DNA of 64,000 nucleotides, from the NCBI GenBank assembly GCA_022828595.1, contig JAKGHH010000002.1, positions 67,552,383 through 67,616,382 on the forward strand. Reading direction: 5' to 3'. Numbering within the stretch: the stretch's first letter is position 1; every line of letters begins with the position of its first letter. This DNA is from Nelumbo lutea (Eukaryota; Streptophyta; Magnoliopsida; Proteales; Nelumbonaceae). The notes under the pieces were generated by a model that saw nothing but the letters and a program-made list of their open reading frames with translations, was not told the origin of the DNA and made no database searches. This document shows positions 55,928 to 64,000 of the stretch, in pieces. The translations under genes and the position numbers were made by a program.

Positions 55928-56794
55928 TAGTGGTGGCAATTGGGTGGGTTGGCTTGTGTTTGGTTTGGGTTGAGTTTCAACAGCCCATCTAATCCGTCAA
56001 CCCATTAATGATCCGGTTATATAAAATTAAATAGGTTGGGTTCAAACTAAACCCACTTTAATCCAATCCAATCCGTCCAAACCCATTAATCTTATATTTA
56101 TGGACTTAAAAAACAAACCAACTCTCTTAACAAATAAGTTAGTCAAAGCTTGGTGGTACCACTTGAAACCACTTCGGATTTTGGTTGACCCGGATCGAGT
56201 TGTATCAGATTAGGCTGTGTGAATACTGGTTGGACCGGATGATCCAAACCGAGCAGAGCAAGCAGTACCAAACCGTCCCACCTGGGGTTTATTTCGGATT
56301 TGGGTTTACTCGAATCGGCTTGCATCGAGTCGGGTTGGGTTGTGTGAATACTAGTTGGATAGGATGACCCAAACTGGGCAGAGTGAGCGGTACCGAACCA
56401 TTACACTTGGAATCTATTTCGGATTTGGGTCGATCTAGATCGATATATGGTGGATCGAGTCAGACCATGTTGAATTGTCAGGCTCGGGTCAAATTAATTT
56501 GGACTTATGTTGGATGAAGTGTATCGGTTCAAGACAAAACTAAATTTAGTCAATAATTAATAGAAAATTAAGGCATTAATTATAACTTACTTAATTCAAA
56601 TGAAGAAAATAAAAAAAGGGTAAAGAATTAATTCTTATGTTTGTAATGGTTAATCCATTGGTTATCCACAACCCAACCCAACTCAACCCATTTAAATGGG
56701 CAGGTTGGGTCATGGGTTGATCACACAACCCGCTAAGTAAATGTGCGAGTTGGGTAGGTGGTTCGGTGGGTTGGGTGAAAAATTGCCACCTCTA
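55928..56794. mobile_element. hAT-type non-autonomous element with 8-bp TSD
   Basis: Ends TAGTGGTGGCAATTGGGTG and, from the other strand, TAGAGGTGGCAATTTTTCAC. The flanks TCTATGAT (55920-55927) and CCTATGAT (56795-56802) match at 7 of 8. Subterminal GGGTTGGGT repeats; an internal duplication contains TATTTCGGATTTGGGT. No transposase. Confidence 0.85.
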
Positions 56795-56822
56795 CCTATG
56801 ATACATATTGGTTGCTAGTAAT

Positions 56823-56824
<2 letters not shown>

Positions 56825-56856
<32 letters not shown>
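56825..56856. repeat. Poly(T) run of 32
   Basis: An uninterrupted T run followed by (AT)n. It may be the reversed poly(A) of a retroelement, but no element body could be identified next to it. Confidence 0.7.
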
Positions 56857-56859
<3 letters not shown>

Positions 56860-56949
56860 TATATATATCATGCCTTTCCATAACACAGTTAATAGGATTT
56901 AATCCTCAGCTGTATCCATAAGGACAGAAGCAACTTTTGGCGAGATAAT

Positions 56950-57195
56950 AATTAAACAAATGGCAAAGTCATTTAACAATGCACAAAGAAAATCAAATAA
57001 ATTGAATATGTTGAAGAAATGGATTGTATTTGTCAAATTTATATGGGAAGAATGCAACAATTACATTTTCAAGGGTAGGGATAAAACCAGATTCAATGCA
57101 AATACAGAAATAGAGTCTTCAATTCTTACAACAAGAAAGTAATAAAGAGCCGGTGTAGATAGATAGAATCAGAACAGATGCTTCTAAAAATGATA
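56950..57195 (+). mobile_element. LINE fragment (post-zinc-finger segment)
   Basis: The frame KWIVFVKFIWEECNNYIFKG resembles the W-x5-WxERNxxxF segment that follows zf-RVT in plant LINEs. It lies 5' of the RT of the next LINE, so it belongs to a different copy. Confidence 0.5.
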
Positions 57196-57213
57196 TTTTT
57201 TCCCATATTTATT

Positions 57214-57698
57214 AGGATAAATTATAGATAGATATATCTTGTACTTTGGGGGTAATGACAAATAATTATTCTAAACTTTCAATTGCTATACTTGAGTACC
57301 CTAAACTCTAAAAAATAGACACTTAGGTCCATCCGTTAGTATTCCATCAGTTAAATATTACATTATATCAAAGATACCCTTCTCATGTATTTCTGAGATC
57401 ATTCTCAGATAGCCAAACATTTCCCCACGATGACATTCCCACATAGACAACAAATAATATATTATAATTTTCTAATGATGACATTCTCTGGTGATGAGTT
57501 TACTTCATAGAATGATCTCAAAAATACACGAGAAGGGTATTTCTGATATTATGTAATGTTTAACTGACGGAATACTAATGGATTGACCCAAATGTCTATT
57601 TTTGAAAGTTTAGGGTACTCAAGTATTGCAATTAAAAGTTCAGGATATCTATCTGTCACTACCCCCAAACTATAGTGTACTTATCTATAATTTACCCT
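57214..57698. mobile_element. Foldback MITE, AGGRTAAATTATAG type
   Basis: Almost the whole 485 bp is an inverted repeat. AGGATAAATTATAGATAGAT and, from the other strand, AGGGTAAATTATAGATAAGT start arms that stay aligned through ACTTGAGTACCCTAAACT and TAGTATTCC to GAGATCATTCT. ATTTA occurs on both flanks. Non-coding. Confidence 0.75.
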
Positions 57699-57989
57699 AT
57701 TTAGTAATGAGGCCATTTGTTAATACAAACACGTCACTTTCTCTCCAAACTAATCTCTTAAAAGCTGACATCATGTCCTTAGTAAGAAACTTCTTCGAGA
57801 TAGCAGAATTTCCTTCTAACATTAATGCCACCAATTTGGTTTACATTCCAAATATGAAAAATCCAGAAAATATTTCTTAATATAGGCCAATAAGTGTTTG
57901 CAGTGTAATATACAAAATTCTTGCAAAATGCCTCGTAATGAGAATGCAAAAATTGTTGGAAAAGTAATTGCTCCAAATTAGGCTGCATT

Positions 57990-58121
57990 CACGAGCACTT
58001 GGTTTGAAGGAAAAAGTAGGGAAAGAAAAGGAAAGGTAGGGAAACCATTACAAACCTTGTACGAGTTTCCCTACTTTTCCCTTTCTTTTCTTACCTTTTA
58101 CTTCAAACCAAACATAGCGTA
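57990..58121. mobile_element. Short foldback MITE in LINE RT
   Basis: CACTTGGTTTGAAGGAAAAA and, from the other strand, ATGTTTGGTTTGAAGTAAAA begin arms of GGAAAG/AAGGGAAA repeats that pair across a loop. Removing it joins AAF to KGRQCVDNVIVANEI of the RT. Confidence 0.75.
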
Positions 58122-59437
58122 AAGGAAGGCAATGTGTGGATAATGTGATAGTGGCCAATGAAATATGCAATAAAATGAAAAAAAAAGGAGTGGGATGGGT
58201 GCTAATGAAAATGGACATGCCAAATGGTTATAATCGAATGAGAAGAGATTTTACCCTGGAAGTCCTTTCTGAAATGGGATTCCCTCACGAATGGTGTAAA
58301 ATGGTGGATACCTGTATTAATTCTCCCAAGTTTTCAATCAAGATAGATGGAACCCAAAAAGAGTATTTTAGTTTGAGAAATGGACTAGACAAGGGGATCC
58401 TCTCTCCCCATACCTATTCATTATGGGAACGCAAGTGCAATCTTGCCTATTTGAAAAAGCTGAGAGAGATGGAGGTTTGAAGGGATTTAAGCTATGTAGA
58501 AGAGGAATTCTGATTACTCATCTGCTCTTCGCAGATGACTATTTAGTAATGTGCAAAGCTGATCCAAATCAAGTGTCCAAAGTGAAAGAAGTCCTATTTG
58601 ATTTCCAAACCTTATTAGGACAAAAAATCAACAATCATAAATCAGGAGCCCAATTTAGTAAATGTGTTTATAGAAGGAAAAGGAAAATTCTGTTGAGAGA
58701 ACTTGGGATAAAACATATGACCTTAAAAGAAAAATACTTGGGAGGGGTACTAAATTTTGAAGGCAGAAGAAGAAAAGAACACCGAAAAATTATCCAAAAT
58801 ATGGAAGCTAGGTTAGCAAGGTGGAAAGCCAAATTTATGACCCAAGCGGGAAGGACTACAATGGTCAAGTCAGTTCTTCAAGTTGTTCCCACCTATCTAA
58901 TGAGTTTCTTCATTCTAAATAGCAAAACAGTGGCCAAAATGGAACAAATACAAAGAGATTTTTGGTGGTGTGGTCAACAAAATAAAACAACATTCCACAC
59001 TATTGCATGGAGCAAAATCTGTAAACCAATACAAGGAGAGTTAGGCTTTTGAAAATTAAAGGATTTCAATAAAACCTTGTTTGCAAAAAATATTTGGAGG
59101 CTATTCTCTAGAAAATCAGGTATGTGGAATGCCATTTTGAAAGAGAAATATCTCACAAATAAATCTTGGTTTTCTCTAAAAAAGAAATCAAATGATTCTA
59201 AAAGATAACTTCATTTGACAAATCAAAGATGGCCAATCAATACAAATTTCAGACCCGTTGATCCCCACATTCAATGAAGGCTATCTAGAATTCAAGGATG
59301 TTGTTTCTTCTAGTCTTTTGAATGTAAATGTGAAGGATATGATTGGTGAGAATGGAAGCTGGGATCAAAGGAAATTACTCCATTTCTTTACTGATAGATG
59401 TATTGCTAATATTAGCCAAATTTGTTTATCCCCTCAT

Positions 59438-60716
59438 TGATGTTTGCGCATGCTACACATCATTTTTATTGCTGTATATATGGTTTTGATGATGATTTGC
59501 AATGGTTTTTACCCTAATTGAGCAGAAATCTAGGAAACTAAGAGTTTGTGACAATCTAGGGTGAAGAGAGCATACTTCGGCCCATCAAGAAGAAAAGCCC
59601 AGCCAAAACCCCATGGGAAGTACTAAAGCCACCAAGGAGAGAGGCCCAACTGCAGCCCAACCGAAACCTTATGGGAGAACAATAGTTCGGCCCACCAAGA
59701 ATTGCAGCCCAACTGCAGCCCTAAGGGAGGCTCCAAAAAGGCGGCTGACTTTAGAGAAGAGAGAGGCTGAAAAGAAGAGTATAAAAAGAAAAGAAAAAGA
59801 AGGAATTAGGGTTCGGACCCCTGAAGACAAAACCAAAGAAGAAGAAGAAGAAGTGTTAGAGAAGGGAGAAGGCTACTAAATGCGAATTGAAGAGGAAATC
59901 GAAGGTTGATGCAGAAATCTTAGGTTGTTTTCTTCTTTGATTCTACAAATTCGGTAACCTAGATTCGATTAGGGGGGTTTCATGATCTTTCTTTATTAAA
60001 TCTTTCTTTCATTCTTTCTATTATGCGAACCATGATGGATTTCAAATCTGATATGTAATTAATATTTTAAGCATATCCGGTTGATTGTGATTTATTCTTG
60101 GGATTTCTTGATTAGGGTTTTCGATTAATAGAATAATCTTGGCCAAATTATTCTTGTTTCTTAGATTGCTTAAATTGCTTGAGAAAGAGTTTAGGTAATC
60201 AGATCAACTAATAAAAAAAAAAACGGATTGAATGCATCTTAGAGATAATTTGCATGATTCGTTGGCATTCTTTCAACTAGAGTAAATTTTTGTCGACTCC
60301 TTGTTCTTAATGCATCTATGGCGATTAAATATCTGATAGAGATATAGGAATTATTGCTCATAGATAGAGTGGGCTGTGCTCGAGAGTGGTTGCTCATACA
60401 ATTAGGGTTTCGCCAACCCAAGACTGAATTCATTTCGGTTGGGCTGCATAAAGATTTAATTGCTAAACTGGTTCTGCTATTTCTTGCATGCAGTAATTCT
60501 TCTTATCATTAAAGGTGAACTGATCCGAAACTGCTTAGGGTAGCTTGCTAATTAGGAGTTAGGGTTTTCCTTTGTTTAATATTTCAGTTTATCAGATAAC
60601 AAAAAGTTGATTCAGTACTAGTAGTTGTTGGATCAATCCCCATGGGAATGATACTCTATTCATCATTATATTACTTAATCGGCTAGTGCACTTGCCAGTG
60701 TAATTTATACGCATCA
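59438..60716 (+). mobile_element. Solo LTR, probably Ty3-gypsy
   Basis: A 1279-bp block with inverted tips TGATG...CATCA and flanks CTCAT and CCCAT, a 5-bp TSD with one change. A TATA box (GAGTATAAAAAG) lies near 59777, followed by a purine-rich leader. The 3' end has 'cccatgggaatgatactct' and 'gtgcacttgcc' motifs, common near gypsy LTR ends. No internal domains adjoin it. It separates the thumb from zf-RVT of the host LINE. The frame at 59613-59879 is within the LTR and is not credited as a gene. Confidence 0.65.
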
Positions 60717-62109
60717 CCCATCTACATCATGACACCTTATTGTGGAAAAATCAAAGAAGGTTAAATATGATGTCAAATTAGGATATAGAGTGTTCTCAGA
60801 GAATAATCCATTTCATCGGACTCTCAGGTGAATTGGAATGTCATTTGGAAAGCCAAAACCCCTCTAAGGTATCAAGTCTTCATGTAGAAGGCTTGGTGGC
60901 ATGGTATTTGTATCGGAGACCGGTTCGTTTTTTTACTAGAAGAAGACATGAAATGTGTGATGTGCAACGAAGAGACTGAATCCTGGCAACATGTTTTCTT
61001 CTCATGCCATTATTCAAGAGCAGTTTGGTTCTCAACCCAATTGGGAACCAACCCTCTTAATATAATAAACAATACCATGGCTAACTTTGTAAATCAATGG
61101 ATTTCGTCCCAACTAGCCAATTTACCTAAGGAGGAGAAAAATATTTCATTGGCAAATTTTCCAGATTAATCTGGGATATGAGGAATGCCAGATTGCATAG
61201 TCAACAAGTCTTGAACCCGAATTAAATTCTGGATTTAGCATTGTAGTTCTTGGTTGTACCTCCAGATCCTGAGAGAATTGTTGATTCTGATTTAAGTAGG
61301 CACCCTCCTCTTACTAATCACAACTCTTTCTCAATGTTTATGGATGAATCTTTTATTCCTAACTCAGGCGTTGCAAGAATTGGATATACTATTCATAACA
61401 ACAATGACCATCTGATGTTTGTAGCTAGTAGGAGACTTTTTGCAAATGGAGCGGTGAAGTCGAATGGTGGGCATTATTAAATGGCCTGAAGAAAGCAAAG
61501 GAGCTGCGAACATCATTTATCATTTTTTTTTTGCTTTTTTTTTTTTTTTTTTTCAGATGCCAAGGGCACTTATAAATAGTTTATTAGAAGACAGTGATGT
61601 AGAATGGTCAATCAAAGCTTTGAAGGATCAAGTAAATTTGTTATTACACTCTTTTGTGTTTGTAAATATAAAGTATGTAAGTAGACAATTTAATACAGCT
61701 GCTCGTGATCTAGCATCTAATGCTAATAAGTATAATATAGAAGTATGTAAGGAAAGCAGCTGTTATGATCCTTGTATTTTCAGTTCTCCTAGACAATAAC
61801 ATATGCCCTTGTTTTTTTTGGCAAAAAAAAATGTGGTGGATACTAAATGGTGGTCTATTCCCTTTTTTTTCTGAGATAAAATACAAAAAACTCCCTTGAG
61901 GTTTCTGACAATCATAAAAACATCCCCTCAAGTTTCACTTTAACAAAAATCTCCCTTAACCTTTTAGAAAACTCAACAGATACCTCTTCATTGACGTGTT
62001 AGTTTTTTCAAGATACCCATTCTACCCTTGTGTATATCATTTCACATAAAGTCTTACTAAAATAACCTTGAATGAACCTTTTAACCAGTGTTATAGATAT
62101 TCTATTTCA

Positions 62110-63240
62110 TCATTGGAGATGTGTGAGGCCTGAAAGAATTATTCGTAACCACGGTGAACTCTAATTTCTTAAACAAGTCAACTCCATCTCCATCCACAAC
62201 TGTTCACTCAATATCCCTCATCAAATTGGCTACAATATTCTCTAGATGAAGCAATGCCAAGCCAAGACCAGGACAAATCCTCATTCTAGCACTAAGTGAC
62301 ATCTTCTTAATCTCCCTAATCTCCGTTATATCAAACACTTCCTCTCCATGAGGTCCTTCTGCTTGAACTCCATCGGGTCTTTCTGTACTTTTTGGGTCTC
62401 ATCCCATCTCCACTACCATGGAATTCACTATAGCTTTCTTTGGTATGACATACACTTCTATGGTGATATCCTCTATAATTGCATGTAGTGTTGTAGCACA
62501 AGTTGTTAGAGAACAAAATCTATTTAAGGACCTCACTTAACAGGTTAAGCTTTCAGGTTGAATGATTCTTAGACATGGTATTAGAGCCACTTTGGTTAAG
62601 TGGTTTAGTGTTTGTTTCTTGTCACCCCTATTATAATTAATTAAATTTCAGTACAAGGTATGGGCGGGCCTGTGCTGTCCACGCTTCAAGCCCAATGGCC
62701 TTTCGTGTGAGGGGGCATGTTAGAGAATAAAACCTATTCATGGATCTCACTTAACAGCTTAAGTTTTTAGGTTGAATGGTTCTGTGGGTGCCTTCTCAAA
62801 CCCTCCAATACTATCACCTTTAGATACGACATCTTCTACAGATCTTTCTCCTCTTCGCCAGATTTTACCACTCCATCGATCTCGGAAAACAACTTTGCTT
62901 GGATGTGTGGATGCTACACTAGATTTGCAGGCCATGATCCATTGCAACGTGATGGATGTTGTATCAGTGCGCACATTTAGAAACTCCGAGCACAAGGCCA
63001 CTACTCGTCTTCCGTCAAGCTTCCTTCCACCATCTAGGAGTTCAAGGCTGAGAAGCATATCAACATAGCAGACGATGGGCTCATGCTGTTTTTCTTCTCT
63101 TGTTCTTGTTGGGCTCTAATTAGAGGAATAAGAATGCATTCTTGGTTGTGCTCAAGCTGATAGAGCTTCTTCTACTTCTTTTGGAATAAACTCTTTCCCA
63201 ATATTGGCATGAAAACTAGCACATTGAATCGACTAGAACT
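62110..63240 (-). pseudogene. CYP89A-like cytochrome P450, 3' fragment, broken
   Basis: CYP89A enzymes are plant haem mono-oxygenases; a few act in chlorophyll catabolite oxidation. Minus-strand order: a segment like YWERVYSK/IPLIRA (63240-63100), then LLDGGRKLDGRRVVALCSEF (63045-62990). The I-helix oxygen-binding motif is seen as NVRTDTTS (usually AGTDTTS, about 62970). The K-helix ExxR is EGLRRHP (about 62790-62810). After the TRIM come HAIIEDITIEVYVIPKKA and NSMVVEMG, then stop, then DP. The haem loop is seen as ARMRICPGLGLALLHLE; the Cys is kept, but the usual FGAGRR is changed. A C-terminal VDLFKKLEFTVV follows. Frameshifts and stops exclude function; the N-terminal half is absent. Family placement is by motif memory. 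Confidence 0.75.
62504..62783 (+). mobile_element. TRIM retrotransposon, 280 bp
   Basis: The 72-bp LTR1 (62504-62575) starts TGTTAGAGAACAAAATC and ends TTAGACA. Directly after it, TGGTATTAGAGCC (62576-62588) matches the initiator-Met tRNA primer-binding site (TGGTATCAGAGC) with one change. About 120 bp later a polypurine tract (GTGAGGGGGCA, 62707-62717) precedes LTR2 (62718-62783, starting TGTTAGAGAATAAAACC). LTR2 lacks the last few bases. No coding capacity. It is inserted in the P450 fragment just beyond the K-helix. Confidence 0.75.
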
Positions 63241-63810
63241 GGTTATAAACTTCCACTGAATGGATTCGACTGGATGTGGATCGAAACATGTCTTTTCATG
63301 GAAGGCTGGAGGAGGAGTCGGTTTTGGATTTGTTGGGGTTGGAAGGGACGAGTTAGAATTTGTTGGGGTTGGATTTGTTGAGGCTGACCGTGAGTTGTGT
63401 CAAAATGATTCTCGAAAGTAAAAGTTGAGTGAATCGATTTAGGGCAATTTGATTCGGGGATAATTTCGTAATTTTGCAATTTTACATATGGATTAGTGAT
63501 GGAAGGGAGGTATGTGTCAAGTTTTTCAAAAATTTAAGGAGGTTTTTATTAAAATAAAACTTAATTTAGGGGAGGTTTTATGATTGTAAAAAACTTTAGG
63601 AGAGGTTTTTGCATTTTACTTTTTTTTCTTTTTCTTTTTTTTCTTTTTTTTTATACAAATGGTGGGCTATTCTTTATGCATTAAGGCCAGCTCCTCATAT
63701 TGGAATCAGAAAAGATGCCCAACATATTGGTAATAGTTTAACAAATATGAATAGTTGATTAAACCGGGATGAACAAGGTCTGTTTGATGTAGTGAAGGAT
63801 TTCATGTAGT

Positions 63811-63936
63811 CTTTTTTTTGCTCTATGGTGGTATACACTGGGAAGGGGTAACTCGTCCTCTAAACCCATAACCCTCCAACCCTGGTGCAGGTGAGATTCA
63901 TTCTGCTACAATCAACACGAGACGTTACCAACTAGG
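63811..63936 (-). mobile_element. Possible third SINE
   Basis: Read on the minus strand it starts CCTAGTTGGTAACGTCTCG (A-box-like) and contains GAATGAATCTCACC in the B-box position. It ends GTATACCACCATAGAGC and an A-run. It resembles, but is clearly different from, the two SINEs at 33487 and 39054. Confidence 0.4.
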
Positions 63937-64000
63937 AAATTGGCACCTTGCATCTTATTATATATCAAGAGTGAACAATCAAGTAGCTTATGAAATAGCT

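Larger units (their letters stand above)
57700..61830 (+). mobile_element. LINE (RT, zf-RVT, RNase H), split by a MITE and a solo LTR
   Basis: RT begins at 57780 (YRPISVCSVIYKILAKCL). It continues after the MITE at 58136-59052 with MKMDMPNGYNRM, GLDKGILSPH and an intact FADDYLVM box (about 58530). Thumb motifs follow (LARWKAKFMTQAGRTTMVKS). After the solo LTR come zf-RVT (60948-61040: CVMCNEETESWQHVFFSCHY) and RNase H (61330-61480 and 61557-61760: FMDESFIPNSGVARIGY, then ALINSLLEDSDVEWSIKAL). A long T-rich expansion at 61520-61555 breaks RNase H. It is the best preserved LINE here but still has stops. Confidence 0.85.
61873..63621. mobile_element. TIR-bounded composite element carrying P450 sequence
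   Basis: The left arm (61873-61990: GATAAAATACAAAAAACTCC...GACAATCATAAAAACATCCCC...AACAAAAATCTCCCTTAA) is mirrored by the right arm (63490-63621, from the other strand: AGTAAAATGCAAAAACCTC...TACAATCATAAAACCTCCCC...AATAAAAACCTCCTTAAA). The arms belong to the 53218-53924 MITE family. The 1.5-kb interior is a CYP89A-like fragment plus a TRIM. Outside, AAATGGTGGTCTATTCC (61845) and AAATGGTGGGCTATTCT (63657) are direct repeats (15 of 17), separated from the arms by T-rich runs. Confidence 0.55.

Noticed and set aside
59613..59879. 88-codon charged open frame (+)
   Set aside because: It falls within the transcribed leader of a solo LTR; Lys/Glu-rich low complexity.
1..64000. Searched for CRISPR arrays, operons, phage or organellar insertions
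   Set aside because: None seen; gene structure, splice sites and repeats are those of plant nuclear DNA.

Overview
This is an AT-rich nuclear window from a flowering plant. The evidence is spliced genes with GT-AG introns, a P-class PPR gene, a plant TOM1-LIKE (TOL) gene, a LURP-one-related gene, and a dense cover of plant transposons. The non-grass base composition and the abundance of LINEs and hAT elements suggest a eudicot or early-diverging angiosperm. I cannot name the species. No prokaryotic or organellar gene was seen, and I found no undescribed multi-gene system. The main interest is the genes' histories and the nested transposons.

Host genes. (1) 15605-17092 (+): intact PPR gene, probably with a non-coding 5' exon near 9.1-9.5 kb. 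(2) 18199-36913 (-): TOL gene with VHS and GAT domains, a ubiquitin-binding ESCRT-0-like endosomal sorting adaptor. I rebuilt it as 9 exons with one open frame of 625 residues. The PPR and TOL genes converge tail to tail. From memory, Arabidopsis has a TOL6/PPR pair at At2g38410/At2g38420, so this looks like ancient microsynteny. (3) 47317-49708 (-): LURP-one-related (LOR) gene with three recognisable exons and a one-base frameshift in exon 1. (4) 62110-63240 (-): decayed CYP89A-like cytochrome P450 fragment. (5) 37714-37765 (-): truncated U2 snRNA-like copy.

Layout. 0-9 kb: foldback MITE, a + strand LINE split by a Ty3-gypsy-type solo LTR, a decayed autonomous hAT transposon and a MULE-like foldback. 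9-15 kb: putative PPR leader and 5' intron with hAT-type elements. 15-37 kb: the PPR and TOL genes. TOL intron 6 (9.9 kb) is mostly one almost full-length same-strand LINE, itself holding at least four other LINE insertions, three hAT-type elements and several tandem duplications. TOL intron 7 has a LINE inserted head-on into another LINE. 37-51 kb: hAT elements, SINEs, a decayed Ty1-copia element with two hAT insertions and a Tourist MITE, then the LOR gene. 51-64 kb: hAT and foldback elements, a + strand LINE split by MITEs and a second solo LTR, and a TIR-bounded block that carries the P450 fragment and a 280-bp TRIM retrotransposon.

All alignments, target-site duplications (TSDs) and splice sites were worked out by eye. 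Family names rest on recognised motifs, not on database searches.
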